This document shows positions 7,559 to 16,728 of a stretch of DNA of 64,000 nt, in pieces. Both the position numbers and the translations under genes were made by a program. This DNA is from Pirellula staleyi DSM 6068. GTDB lineage: Bacteria > Planctomycetota > Planctomycetia > Pirellulales > Pirellulaceae. The stretch covers positions 3,720,001 through 3,784,000 of the forward strand of contig NC_013720.1 of the NCBI RefSeq assembly GCF_000025185.1, given 5' to 3'. The first letter of the stretch is position 1, and the number at the start of each line of letters is the position of its first letter. The notes below the pieces were generated by a model, which saw nothing but the letters and a program-made list of their open reading frames with translations, searched no databases and was not told where the DNA came from.

Positions 7559-9781
7559 ATGCTCGCTTGCCGCGTGTTCCGTTTTGCTCCTTCGCTAGCG
7601 ATCGCCGTGACTCTGCTGTTGCTGCAAAGCATGGTCGCTTATGCCGAGCCTGTCCGAGTGCTTGCAGGTGGGGCCAAGTCGGCTGATGTACGGCTCGCTC
7701 CCCCCAAAGATCTGGATGGCTACTTCCCCTTCACGCCCAGCAAATCTCCCGAACTCTGGCAGCCTCGCGCGGAGGAGTTGAAGCGCCGAGTGCTCGTGTC
7801 GCAGGGGCTTTGGCCTATGCCGCAAGGGGCCGATCTTAAGCTCTCGATCCATGGGCTTGTCGACATGGGGGACTACACAATCGAAAAAGTGTCGTTTGAG
7901 AGTATTGCAGGACTCTACGTCACAGGAAGTCTCTACCGACCGACGAAAGCCACGGGCCAGCGCCCTGGAATTCTTTGTCCCCATGGTCACTGGAATGAGG
8001 GGCGATTTCACGATGCTGGTCGGCAGAACACACGCCGCGAAATCGTAAAGGGAGCCGAACGTTTTGAAGAAGGGGGGCGTAGTCCGCTGCAATCGCGCTG
8101 CGTGCAACTTGCTCGCATGGGCTGTGTTGTGTTTCACTACGACATGCTTGGCTACGCCGATAGCCGACAGCTTTCGTTCGAACTGGTGCATCGCTTTGCG
8201 AAACAACGCCCCGAGATGAACCATCCAACCGAGTGGGGGCTCTACAGCCCGCAAGCCGAGTCGAATTTGCAATCGGTCATGGGGCTGCAAACCTATCACA
8301 GCATGCGAGCCCTCGATTTCCTTGTCTCGCTGCCAGATGTCGACCCGGCACGATTGGGTGTGACCGGTGCTAGTGGTGGCGCTACGCAAACCTTTTTGCT
8401 CGCAGCTGTCGACCCTCGGATTGCTGCCGCATTTCCTGCTGTGATGGTTTCGACCGCCATGCAAGGTGGTTGTACCTGTGAGAATTCATCGCTGCTGCGC
8501 GTCGGGACCGGAAATGTTGAACTCGCCGCACTCTTTGCCCCTAAGCCGTTGGGACTCACCTCCGCAGATGACTGGACGCGCGAGTTCCACCAGAAAGGGA
8601 TGCCCGATTTGGCCGCGCACTACGCCATGATGGGTGCGCCAAGCAACGTGCAACTCACGGCGTTAACCCATTTTGGCCACAACTATAACTACGTCAGCCG
8701 CGCGGCGATGTACTCATTCTTCAACAAGCACTTCAAGTTGGGACTTGAGGAACCGATTGTGGAGGAGGATTACAAGTTTCAAACAGCTGCGGAACTTACG
8801 GTGTGGGATGCCGAGCATCCCTTGCCTGAATCTGGCGATTCGTTTGAGCGCAAGCTCTGCCGCGCATTGGCAGCCGACACGCGGAAGCAACTCGATGCTT
8901 TACGTCCAAATTCAGCTGACATGCTCGAAAAATATCGTGATGTTGTCGGTGGTGGGGTGAGTGTAGTGATTGGCCGATCGCTCCCAGCAGCGAGTTCACT
9001 CGAGTACGACCAAAAGATCAAAACAGACCGTGGCGACTATATCGAGATGCATGGTCTGGTGAAGCACAAGCCAGCTGGTGAGGAAATTCCAGCCTCGTTC
9101 TTGTATCCCAAAGAGTGGTCGGGAAGTGTTGTCCTTTGGATCGATCCAGCTGGAAAGAGTTCGATTCTCGATGCAACAGGTGCACCAACTGCGCCTGTAA
9201 AAAAGTTGATGGCGGCTGGTCATGCTGTGGCATCTGCCGATTTGCTGGATCAAGGCGAACAGCGTCTGGGTGATGCTTCTCAGAACCGTGTCGTTGCAAA
9301 TCCTCGGGAGTTTGCGGGCTACACCTATGGCTATAACCCGTCCCTTTTTGCTCAGCGGGTGCACGATGTGCTAACGATGGTGGCTTTCATTCGTAGTCAC
9401 GAGCGCGAGCCAAAATCGCTCGCCATCATTGCCGGCGAAGGTGCTGGGCCTTGGGCACTCGCCGCTCGTAGCCAAGCTCCGACGGCCATCAATCTGCTGG
9501 CGGCCAGCAGCGGAGGATTTCGATTTGCTAGTGTGGCCGATTATCGTCACGAACACTTCTTGCCAGGTGGTGCGAAGTACGATGATCTTCCGGGTATGAT
9601 CGCTCTATCGGCCCCGGCCAAGCTGTGGCTCGCGGGTGAGTCGGAAGCTGCGGTATCGCTGGCGAGTGATGCGTACGCCGCTGCTGGAGATCGCGCCGCG
9701 CTTACTCTTGCCACCAAGCCCGAAGATGGGACCGTTGACAAAGCTGTGGCGTACATCCTGGGCCAACTTCCCGCAAAATAG
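7559..9781 (+). CDS. Exported two-domain alpha/beta hydrolase (acetylxylan-esterase-like), 740 aa
   Basis: A Sec signal peptide (about residues 1-30, ending VAYAEP) is followed by an alpha/beta-hydrolase domain. Its features are LCPHGHWN (oxyanion region), a long insertion, and a GASGGAT nucleophile elbow with Ser272. A conserved HFGHNYNY stretch probably supplies the catalytic His. This domain resembles planctomycete 'acetylxylan esterase' proteins. A second, weaker hydrolase-like domain follows (about 500-740), with SVVLWIDPAG, LDQGEQ and an elbow reading GEGAG, where Glu627 takes the nucleophile place. A GGAG Shine-Dalgarno lies before ATG 7559. Substrates are probably acylated polysaccharides outside the cytoplasm, but this is not shown by the sequence. 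Confidence 0.82.
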   Translation: MLACRVFRFAPSLAIAVTLLLLQSMVAYAEPVRVLAGGAKSADVRLAPPKDLDGYFPFTPSKSPELWQPRAEELKRRVLVSQGLWPMPQGADLKLSIHGLVDMGDYTIEKVSFESIAGLYVTGSLYRPTKATGQRPGILCPHGHWNEGRFHDAGRQNTRREIVKGAERFEEGGRSPLQSRCVQLARMGCVVFHYDMLGYADSRQLSFELVHRFAKQRPEMNHPTEWGLYSPQAESNLQSVMGLQTYHSMRALDFLVSLPDVDPARLGVTGASGGATQTFLLAAVDPRIAAAFPAVMVSTAMQGGCTCENSSLLRVGTGNVELAALFAPKPLGLTSADDWTREFHQKGMPDLAAHYAMMGAPSNVQLTALTHFGHNYNYVSRAAMYSFFNKHFKLGLEEPIVEEDYKFQTAAELTVWDAEHPLPESGDSFERKLCRALAADTRKQLDALRPNSADMLEKYRDVVGGGVSVVIGRSLPAASSLEYDQKIKTDRGDYIEMHGLVKHKPAGEEIPASFLYPKEWSGSVVLWIDPAGKSSILDATGAPTAPVKKLMAAGHAVASADLLDQGEQRLGDASQNRVVANPREFAGYTYGYNPSLFAQRVHDVLTMVAFIRSHEREPKSLAIIAGEGAGPWALAARSQAPTAINLLAASSGGFRFASVADYRHEHFLPGGAKYDDLPGMIALSAPAKLWLAGESEAAVSLASDAYAAAGDRAALTLATKPEDGTVDKAVAYILGQLPAK

Positions 9782-9881
9782 TTGTCCCTCGATACTTGCC
9801 ACTGCGCAATGTGGTGTGTAAATTTGTTCATGGCTGTGTTCGTGTAAAGAACATGGCCGTGGTTTCCTTCAGGGAGGGCTG

Positions 9882-10343
9882 ATGATGTCGCGCAGTTACA
9901 TTCGATTTGTCTGGGCCGCAGTGTGGCTCGTAGCAATGTGGATGGCAGTCCAGACAACGCAAGCCCAGGAATCTGCCCCTGAAACCAAGGCCAATCCGGT
10001 GGGAGAATTGGTTGCTCGCATCACCAAAGCGGTAGGAGACGATAAGCCGTTCTCGCTGATTGTCCGTTTGAAGTTAAAGCCAGAGGCGATCGAAAGTTTC
10101 ATCGCAGCGGCTAAAGAGGGGGCTGCTGAGAGTCGCAAAGAAGCAGGCTGCCTGCTCTACGACTTTCACCAAAATCAAGAGGACCCCACCGAAGTGTTCG
10201 TGCTCGAGAATTGGAAAGATGTCGCCGCACTCAAGCTGCATCTCGCCTCGCCTCATTTTGCAAAACTTGGGGCTGCTGTGGGACCGGCTGTTGTCGAACC
10301 GATGCAAGTTCGCATCACGAAGCTGGTCACCCCGATCCAGTAG
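9882..10343 (+). CDS. Exported ABM-domain (quinol/antibiotic monooxygenase-like) protein
   Basis: Protein of 153 aa with a signal peptide (MMSRSYIRF...TTQAQE, about residues 1-29) and one dimeric alpha/beta-barrel ABM domain (about 50-148). The domain includes SLIVRLKLKPEAIESFIAA, AGCLLYDFHQNQEDP and FVLENWKDVAALKLHLASPH. ABM proteins are small cofactor-free oxygenases or heme-binding relatives, but many have unknown substrates. An AGGGAGGG Shine-Dalgarno precedes the tandem ATGs at 9882/9885. It follows the hydrolase by 100 bases on the same strand and could be co-transcribed. Periplasmic ABM domains are less usual than cytoplasmic ones. Confidence 0.82.
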   Translation: MMSRSYIRFVWAAVWLVAMWMAVQTTQAQESAPETKANPVGELVARITKAVGDDKPFSLIVRLKLKPEAIESFIAAAKEGAAESRKEAGCLLYDFHQNQEDPTEVFVLENWKDVAALKLHLASPHFAKLGAAVGPAVVEPMQVRITKLVTPIQ

Positions 10344-10378
10344 CCACATCAGAATTCGGAGGCGGATGAGTCGTGAGG

Positions 10379-11362
10379 CTATTTGGCTCTCTTGGCTTCG
10401 ATGCAATCCTGAATGATGGAATCGAGGTCGTATGCAGCCTGATAAGCGATTGTTCGTTTCAGTTTTGATAGGTCGGGAACGCGGCGACGAATGTCCTCGA
10501 ACGTTTTGTCGTACGCTTGCTGGTACGACACGAATTCCACCTGCGACTCGCTTCGCGCGAGCGCAATCACACGTTTAGCAAGCTCTAAAATCGAGACGGG
10601 CTGATCGCTGCCGATGTTGAAAATTTCGCCCGTGGCTTCGTGAGTTTTCATCAGCCGCAGCACAGCCGAAACGACATCACGCACATGAGCAAAGCAGCGC
10701 GTTTGCTTGCCATCGTCGTGCACCTGCAGTGGGTGCCCCATGAGTGCAGCATCGACAAATCGTGGTAAAACCATGCCGTAGGCACCGGTTTGTCGCGGGC
10801 CGACGACATTGAAAAAACGCCCAATCACGATCGGAAGTCGACTCGTCTTGTAATGGGCAAGAGCCAGGAATTCATCAACCGCTTTACTCACCCCGTACGA
10901 CCAGCGTGGTTTGGTCGTGCTGCCAAACACCAAGTCGTCTTCCTCGTTCCAGACCGGCTTCGGATTTTTTCCATACACCTCGCTCGTGCTGGCGAGGAAC
11001 AATTTGATGTAGCGACCAGCCCGATGCTGCTGCAGCACCAAATCGAGTAGCTGATGCGTGGGAAAGATGTTTCGCTCGATGGTCTGGATCGGCTGGCTGG
11101 CAATCAGTGCCACCCCCACGGCAGCTGCTAGGTGATACACCTCGTCGATCGACGGAATCACATCGGCGACGATTTTGGCGTCGGCAACGCTCCCCCTCAA
11201 AAGCTGAAGTTTTGGGTGCGATTTCACCTTGGCCAGATTGTCGAATTGGCCGGTCGACTCATCGTCGATCACCGTGACATGGCAACCTTCGGCCAAAAGG
11301 GCTTCGGTGAGATACGACCCAATGAACCCGGCTCCACCTGTCACCAATACCTGTCGTGTCAC
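10379..11362 (-). CDS. NAD-dependent nucleotide-sugar epimerase/dehydratase (extended SDR)
   Basis: Extended short-chain dehydrogenase of 327 aa. The Rossmann motif GGAGFIGS lies at the N-terminus, with VIDDES after beta-2 for NAD binding, and STSEVYG and YGVSK hold the catalytic Tyr-x-x-x-Lys. GRFFNVVGPRQTG and GDQPVSI-type motifs mark the sugar-nucleotide-binding half. This pattern fits UDP-glucose 4-epimerase or UDP-glucuronate-modifying enzymes; the exact substrate cannot be chosen. I place the start at the GTG 11362 (VTRQVLVTGG), which has AAAGGAC upstream. The frame is open to 11539, but the extra 59 residues are unlike any N-terminus of the family. It is convergent with the ABM gene. 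Confidence 0.88.
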   Translation of the reverse strand: MTRQVLVTGGAGFIGSYLTEALLAEGCHVTVIDDESTGQFDNLAKVKSHPKLQLLRGSVADAKIVADVIPSIDEVYHLAAAVGVALIASQPIQTIERNIFPTHQLLDLVLQQHRAGRYIKLFLASTSEVYGKNPKPVWNEEDDLVFGSTTKPRWSYGVSKAVDEFLALAHYKTSRLPIVIGRFFNVVGPRQTGAYGMVLPRFVDAALMGHPLQVHDDGKQTRCFAHVRDVVSAVLRLMKTHEATGEIFNIGSDQPVSILELAKRVIALARSESQVEFVSYQQAYDKTFEDIRRRVPDLSKLKRTIAYQAAYDLDSIIQDCIEAKRAK

Positions 11363-11894
11363 GTCCGGTCCTTTGTAACCGCGTAGCGTCAAACTGCTTG
11401 CTATCGCGACCGATTCCAGCCTGTCGGTGATAGCTCGTTCTCGATTGTGACCTCCCCAGCAAGCTGCCGCCATGCCTGCTAGAGAACCTCGGGGGAGCGA
11501 TTTGGAACTTTTTCCTTCGCCAGTTCGTAACACTCGCACCTGGTGAGGACCATACGACTACAACCTCTTCTGCTACTCCGTTCGGACTCAGCGACCCGCC
11601 CTTGGCCGAAAAACAGCGGTCCATCGGCTCGCGATTTGCCTGCGGATGAGTAGGGCAGCTTTACGCCCCTTCCGTGCAGAAGTAGACTCGCAGATAGGGT
11701 TTGTGCGCGGTGATTGTATCGCGGGCACATAAGAATCCATGGAAATGACGGGATCGATTTGGGCACGTTGCGGCAGGTGTGCGGCTGAAATGCGACTCTC
11801 CTTGTGAGGGGGCTTCCAGCCTGACGCTTGGGACCATGCGGCAACAACACTCTCCACCGGCTCGGCAGCCGTTTGAACTTTGAGGGAATCTGCG
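11363..11894. other. Divergent intergenic region, no gene seen
   Basis: About 530 bases between the epimerase and the TPR gene. Several short minus-strand frames cross it but continue antisense into the TPR gene and look like shadows. The region should contain the promoter of the TPR/ExbB/ExbD block; no clear promoter motif was found. Confidence 0.5.
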
Positions 11895-14800
11895 ATGCGA
11901 TATGCAGCGATTCGATGGACTCACGTGGTGTTTTTGCTGGCGGGGATGCTCGCTGGGGGGGCACTGTCTTTCACTACTGTGGCACAGGCTCAGGAAAAAC
12001 CAGCGGAGTCGCCCCCAGCAGCACGCCAGAAGTTTGTCGACGCCGGTAACTTCCAAAACAACGGCGCTTTCGACCTCGCAGTCGACGAGTGGCAGGCATT
12101 CCTCAAGGCCTATCCGACCGATCCACTCGCTGGCAAAGCACGTTACTACCTGGGCGTCTGTTTGCTGCAGCAGAAAAAACCCGAAGAGGCTCTCGCCGCA
12201 TTCGAAAAGGTGCTCGCGGACTATCCCAAGTTCGAGCAAATGGAAGACTTGCTCGTCAATCTCGGCAGCTGTCAGTATTCCCTGGGGCAAGCGGGAAAAG
12301 CGGAGATGTTTGGCAAGGCTGCCACCTCCTACGCCAAGCTGGCCAAAGATTTTCCCAAGAGCAAGTTTGTCGAAGAGTCGCTCTTCTATCAGGGAGAATC
12401 TCTCTACTCGGCTGGCAAGAAGGGCGAGTCGCTCGCACCTTACGAGCAGTTGATCAAAGATTTTCCGAAGAGCACTCGTCGTGAAGAAACTCTCTACGCG
12501 CTCGGCTGCACGCAAGAGGAACTGGGTAAGTATGAACCAGCTTTAGCTACTTTCGAAACACTGCTGAAAGAATTTCCCGAGAGCAAACTTGCCACCGAAG
12601 TGACGATGCGAAAAGCAGAGGCGCTTCTGCAAAAGGGTGACTTGGCCGCCGCTGAAAAGCTGTTTGGCGAAGTTGCGGCCGTGAAGGGATTCTCTCAGGC
12701 GGACTATGCCTTGTTGCGACAAGGGACAGCGCTCGCGAAGCAAGAAAAGTTTCCTGAAGCAGCGGCGGTGCTTGTGAAGCTTGTCACCGATTTTGGCTCC
12801 TCGGCCTACGTCGCCGATGCCACCCTCGGCGCTGCTCGCTACTTCTATCGTGCCAACAACGATGCCGAAGCCGAAACGTGGCTCAAAAAAGTAGTGGAAG
12901 CCAAAACACCAGCCGCTGCAGAAGCTGCCCACTGGCTCGCGCGCCTGTACATCAAAACCGGTAAGCCAGCCGATGCTGAGAAGGCGGCAAAGGACGCACT
13001 TGCTGCCGGAGGGGATAGCCCGTATCTCGTCAATTTGCTCCTCGATCAAGCCGACGCACTTTTCGAAATTTCCGAGCGTCGCGCTGAGTCGCTTCCGCTA
13101 TTCCTGAAGTTTGCTGCCGATCATGCTTCGCACGAGCAAGCTCCGCTGGCGCTCTATAGTGCGGCATTTACTGCGCTTGATCTGAAAAAATTTGACGAAG
13201 CCCTAAAGCATGCTGCTGACTTCGAGAAGGCTTACGCCACCGCGCCACTTCTGCCCGACACCAAATACGTTGCAGCCGAGGCCAATCTTCAGCTTGGCAA
13301 ATTGCCTGAAGCAGAAGCTGCTTATCGAGAACTGGTTGAAAAGTTTGCTTCCCACGCCGAGGCCGATACGTGGAAGATTCGACTCGCACGCACGCTGCTG
13401 CTCGAGAAAAAATACGACGATCTCGTCACCACGGTCACTCCCCAAATTACGACGCTGAAGAAGCACGAACTCGTTGCCGAGGCTCATTTCCTCGTCGGCA
13501 GCGCTCAGTTCTTTGCCGACAAGTTCAAGGAAGCCGAAACCTCGCTCAATGCGTCGCTCGCAGCCGATCCGAAGTGGCGTCAAGCCGATGAAACGATGCT
13601 GCTCGTTGCACGGACGCAGCGCAAGCTCGATCAGGTCGATGCCGCTAAATCAACGCTCCAAAAGTTGATGACCGACTTCGCTAGTTCAACGGTACTTGAT
13701 CAGGCCCATTACCGCATGGGAGAGATTTTGTACGCCGCCAATGATTTTGCAGGATCAGCCACCGAGTATTCGGTAGTCGTTACGAAGTACCCTGAAAGTC
13801 CTTTTGCTCCCTATGCTCTTTATGGTCAGGGATGGTCGCTACTGAAGTCGAAAGAGTTTGCCAAAGCGGTCGAAAGCTTCACTTCGGTAATCGACAAACA
13901 TGCGTCGCACGAACTCGTGGCAGATAGTCAGTACGGACGTGCCGTGGCGCGTCGACAAGCAGGAGACGCCGCGGGCTCACTGGCCGATTTCGATGCTTAC
14001 CTGAAAAAAGAGCTCACTCCCGATCAGAAATGCGACGCCCTCTATGAACGTGGTTTGGCACAAGTTGCCATCATGAAGTACGCCGATGCCGTGGCGAGCT
14101 TCGACGAACTGCTGAAGGTGAACGCCAAGTATTCGGCCGCCGATAAAGTGCTTTATGAATTGGCTTGGGCTCAAAAGTCGCTCGACAAACATGCTGAAGC
14201 GGTTCCCCTGTTCGAGAAGATCGCCAAGGATTATCCCGAGAGCCCACTCGCAGCAGAGGCTTGGTTCCGTGTTGGTGAGGATCAGTACGAGAAGAAAACG
14301 TACGACGTGGCGGTAAAGTCCTACACTGAAGCGATGGGGAAAAAACCGGCTGGCGAACTGGGTGAAATGACGAGCTATAAGCTTGGATGGGCCAATTTTC
14401 AGCTGAAGCAGTATCAACCCGCACTCGATAGTTTCTCGTCGCAAGTGAAAGATCATCCCGCTGGTCCGCTCTCGGCCGACGGTATCTTCATGAAGGCGGA
14501 ATGCCTCTTCCGCATGGAAAACTATAAAGACGCTTACCCAGCGTACGAAGCCGCCTCGAAGACCAAGTTCTCGAGTCCCACGTACGAAATGCTAACGCTG
14601 CTCCACGGTGGTCAAAGCGCCGCCCAACTCAGCAAGTGGGACGATGCACTGAAGCTCTTGTCGCAGATTCCCGCTAAATTTGCCGACTCGCCTCTCTTGC
14701 CCGAAGCTACTTATGAAATCGGCTGGGCCAAGCAGAACCTCGGCAAGCTCGACGAGGCGCTCGTCGACTACGAAGCAGCTGCGAGTGCCTCGCGTGATCA

Positions 14801-15125
14801 AGTCGGAGCGAGGGCTCGCTTCATGCGTGGTGAGATCATGTTTGAACGCCGCGAGCATGATGCTGCGATCAAGGAGTTTCAGCGCGCCATGTTTGGCTAT
14901 GGTGGAGATGCTGCGGCACCGGAAGTGAAGAACTGGCAGGCACGTTCGGGTTTCGATGCCGGACGCTGTGCTGAAGTGCAGATCATGGGTGCTGCCGATG
15001 CTGCGGCGAAGGCCAAAGCGATTGCCGAAGCAAAGCGGCTCTACACCTATGTGGTTGAGAAGCATCCGCAGCATGAACTTGCGGCCGAAGCGAAAAAACG
15101 ACTCGCCGCACTCGAAAAACTATAG
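11895..15125 (+). CDS. Exported giant TPR-repeat protein (1076 aa), CpoB/BamD-like repeats
   Basis: A signal peptide (MRYAAIRW...FTTVAQAQE, about residues 1-34) is followed by a nearly continuous array of tetratricopeptide helices, probably more than 20 repeats. Phrases recur such as AFEKVLADYPKFEQ, YEQLIKDFPKS, TLLKEFPES, YLLG-type 'YYLGVCLLQQKKPEEA' and 'EKIAKDYPESPLAAEAWFR'. The 'DYP.S..A..A' spacing resembles the exported TPR proteins CpoB (YbgF) and BamD. The ATG at 11895 has GAGGGA upstream. It is the first gene of a plus-strand block with ExbB- and ExbD-like genes, as ybgF/cpoB accompanies tolQRA in Tol-Pal systems. A scaffold role in a proton-driven envelope complex is inferred. Confidence 0.9.
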   Translation: MRYAAIRWTHVVFLLAGMLAGGALSFTTVAQAQEKPAESPPAARQKFVDAGNFQNNGAFDLAVDEWQAFLKAYPTDPLAGKARYYLGVCLLQQKKPEEALAAFEKVLADYPKFEQMEDLLVNLGSCQYSLGQAGKAEMFGKAATSYAKLAKDFPKSKFVEESLFYQGESLYSAGKKGESLAPYEQLIKDFPKSTRREETLYALGCTQEELGKYEPALATFETLLKEFPESKLATEVTMRKAEALLQKGDLAAAEKLFGEVAAVKGFSQADYALLRQGTALAKQEKFPEAAAVLVKLVTDFGSSAYVADATLGAARYFYRANNDAEAETWLKKVVEAKTPAAAEAAHWLARLYIKTGKPADAEKAAKDALAAGGDSPYLVNLLLDQADALFEISERRAESLPLFLKFAADHASHEQAPLALYSAAFTALDLKKFDEALKHAADFEKAYATAPLLPDTKYVAAEANLQLGKLPEAEAAYRELVEKFASHAEADTWKIRLARTLLLEKKYDDLVTTVTPQITTLKKHELVAEAHFLVGSAQFFADKFKEAETSLNASLAADPKWRQADETMLLVARTQRKLDQVDAAKSTLQKLMTDFASSTVLDQAHYRMGEILYAANDFAGSATEYSVVVTKYPESPFAPYALYGQGWSLLKSKEFAKAVESFTSVIDKHASHELVADSQYGRAVARRQAGDAAGSLADFDAYLKKELTPDQKCDALYERGLAQVAIMKYADAVASFDELLKVNAKYSAADKVLYELAWAQKSLDKHAEAVPLFEKIAKDYPESPLAAEAWFRVGEDQYEKKTYDVAVKSYTEAMGKKPAGELGEMTSYKLGWANFQLKQYQPALDSFSSQVKDHPAGPLSADGIFMKAECLFRMENYKDAYPAYEAASKTKFSSPTYEMLTLLHGGQSAAQLSKWDDALKLLSQIPAKFADSPLLPEATYEIGWAKQNLGKLDEALVDYEAAASASRDQVGARARFMRGEIMFERREHDAAIKEFQRAMFGYGGDAAAPEVKNWQARSGFDAGRCAEVQIMGAADAAAKAKAIAEAKRLYTYVVEKHPQHELAAEAKKRLAALEKL

Positions 15126-15232
15126 AAGCGTTTGTAGCGGTATCCCCGATCGAATCAACGGACTCAGCACACTTGGGCAGATCAATCCATGGGGCGATCT
15201 GCCAACTTGTTCAAGCGAAGGTGACAGTGGTT

Positions 15233-16174
15233 ATGCAAGCTATTCGTCGACATTACCGACTGCTGTTGCTCGCAGTTTTCCTGCTGGGCTCTTTGGCCAT
15301 CTCATCGCTCACTCTCCGCCAAGTTTGGGCTCAGACACCAGCCGATACGCAGGCAGGCCCAAGCGCCGATCCTGTACCGACGGGAAGTGAAACGACAGAA
15401 GAAGCTGTCCCGGCAGCGGCTCCCGCGCGCGACGATTCAATCAACGTGCTGCAACTGGCGCTCGATGGTGGGATCTTCATGATTCCGATTGCCGCCATGT
15501 CGCTCCTGGGAGTGACCATGGCAATCGAGCGTTTCATCGGTCTGCGAAAAGAGCGAATTCTTCCCGACGGACTCGTCACCGATCTCGGACAGCTAAGTCT
15601 GCAAGGTGGTTTTGATCCGCGAAAAGCCTATCGCATTTGCCAGCAGTATCCATCGTCGGCAGCCAATATCGTCCGTTCGATGCTGCTGAAAGTCGGCCGT
15701 CCACTTTCAGAAGTGGAGCATACCGTGAGTGAAGCAAGTGCTCGCGAAGCCGATCGCTTGTATGGCAATGTCCGGTGGCTCAATCTGGCCGCTTCAGTGA
15801 CACCGCTGCTAGGTCTACTCGGAACGGTGCAAGGGATGATTCTGGCGTTTCATATGACCACCGTCATCGACGCTGGGCAAAACAAGTCGATCGCGCTGGC
15901 CGAAGGTATTTACACCGCGCTGGTCACCACGTTTGCTGGGCTGACCGTGGCAATTCCAGCGGCGATGCTGTCGCACTACTTCGAAGGTCGGATTCAAACG
16001 TTGTTCCACCAAGTCGACGAGTTGATCTTTAACCTGCTGCCGCAGATCGAGAAGTACGAAGGCCGTGTTCGATTTGGTCGAGCGGGTGGCGAGCCCGACA
16101 TGACGCTCGACGAACCACGTCCCGCACCTGCTGCGCAGCAAGCTCCCGCAGTGGCAGCATCGTCGTCGAAGTGA
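15233..16174 (+). CDS. MotA/TolQ/ExbB-type proton channel protein with N-terminal signal/anchor
   Basis: Protein of 313 aa. An N-terminal hydrophobic segment (LLLLAVFLLGSLAISSLTL, about residues 9-28) and an acidic/Ala-rich linker precede the ExbB core. The core has FMIPIAAMSLLGVTMAIERF (first channel helix), a cytoplasmic loop, VTPLLGLLGTVQGMILAF with the family's LG.LGTV.G motif, and YTALVTTFAGLTVAIPA. The short Ala/Pro tail is variable. The subunit forms a pentamer around ExbD and conducts protons to power an envelope protein. I use the ATG at 15233; GTG 15221 and TTG 15173 are alternatives. It lies 107 bases after the TPR gene. Confidence 0.9.
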   Translation: MQAIRRHYRLLLLAVFLLGSLAISSLTLRQVWAQTPADTQAGPSADPVPTGSETTEEAVPAAAPARDDSINVLQLALDGGIFMIPIAAMSLLGVTMAIERFIGLRKERILPDGLVTDLGQLSLQGGFDPRKAYRICQQYPSSAANIVRSMLLKVGRPLSEVEHTVSEASAREADRLYGNVRWLNLAASVTPLLGLLGTVQGMILAFHMTTVIDAGQNKSIALAEGIYTALVTTFAGLTVAIPAAMLSHYFEGRIQTLFHQVDELIFNLLPQIEKYEGRVRFGRAGGEPDMTLDEPRPAPAAQQAPAVAASSSK

Positions 16175-16267
16175 AGTCTGATTGGCTAAGGTTGCGAGTT
16201 CGGTTTCCGTTGTCGGTCGAGATCCAATCGGTTTCGGAAACTTCGATTAGCTGAAGGTTGGTGCGTG

Positions 16268-16684
16268 ATGGCGGTGAAGATCAACAAGGGTAAAGCCCTC
16301 GACCTGTTCAACCTTACACCCATGATCGACATGGTGTTCTTGCTTTTGATTTTCTTTCTCGTGGCAAGCCGGTTTGAGGAAGAAGATCGCGAGCTCGATG
16401 TGGAGTTGCCGAGCGCTAGTGAAGCACGTCCGCAGATCTCGAAGCCAAAGGAAATTTACGTCAACGTCGATAGCACGGGTAAGATGTTCGTGGATGGACG
16501 CGTGGTGAGTTCACTTGAACTCGACCGCTTTCTGACACGTGCGGCTGTCGACAATCCACTGGGACAAACAGTGGTGATTCGCGCCGACAAACGAGTGGAA
16601 CTCGACAGCGTGGTGGTGGTGATGAACTTGTGTAATAAGGCCGGAATTCGCGATTATTCTCTCACCACTGCGGGCGAACCGTAA
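16268..16684 (+). CDS. ExbD/TolR family biopolymer transport protein
   Basis: Protein of 138 aa with a short cytoplasmic N-terminus, one membrane helix (PMIDMVFLLLIFFLVASRF) and a periplasmic domain (IYVNVDSTGKMFVDG ... VVIRADKRVELDSVVVVMNLCNKAGI). The Asp in PMID is the proton-carrying residue of the family. Together with the preceding ExbB-like protein it should form the motor. A GTG directly before the ATG (16265) could also start translation. The gene sits between exbB-like and the giant membrane-barrel gene, so the motor most likely drives or anchors that protein. Confidence 0.92.
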   Translation: MAVKINKGKALDLFNLTPMIDMVFLLLIFFLVASRFEEEDRELDVELPSASEARPQISKPKEIYVNVDSTGKMFVDGRVVSSLELDRFLTRAAVDNPLGQTVVIRADKRVELDSVVVVMNLCNKAGIRDYSLTTAGEP

Positions 16685-16728
16685 CGAGTCGTAGCGAGCA
16701 TAGGGCACGCGAGACGGAATTAATAAGT

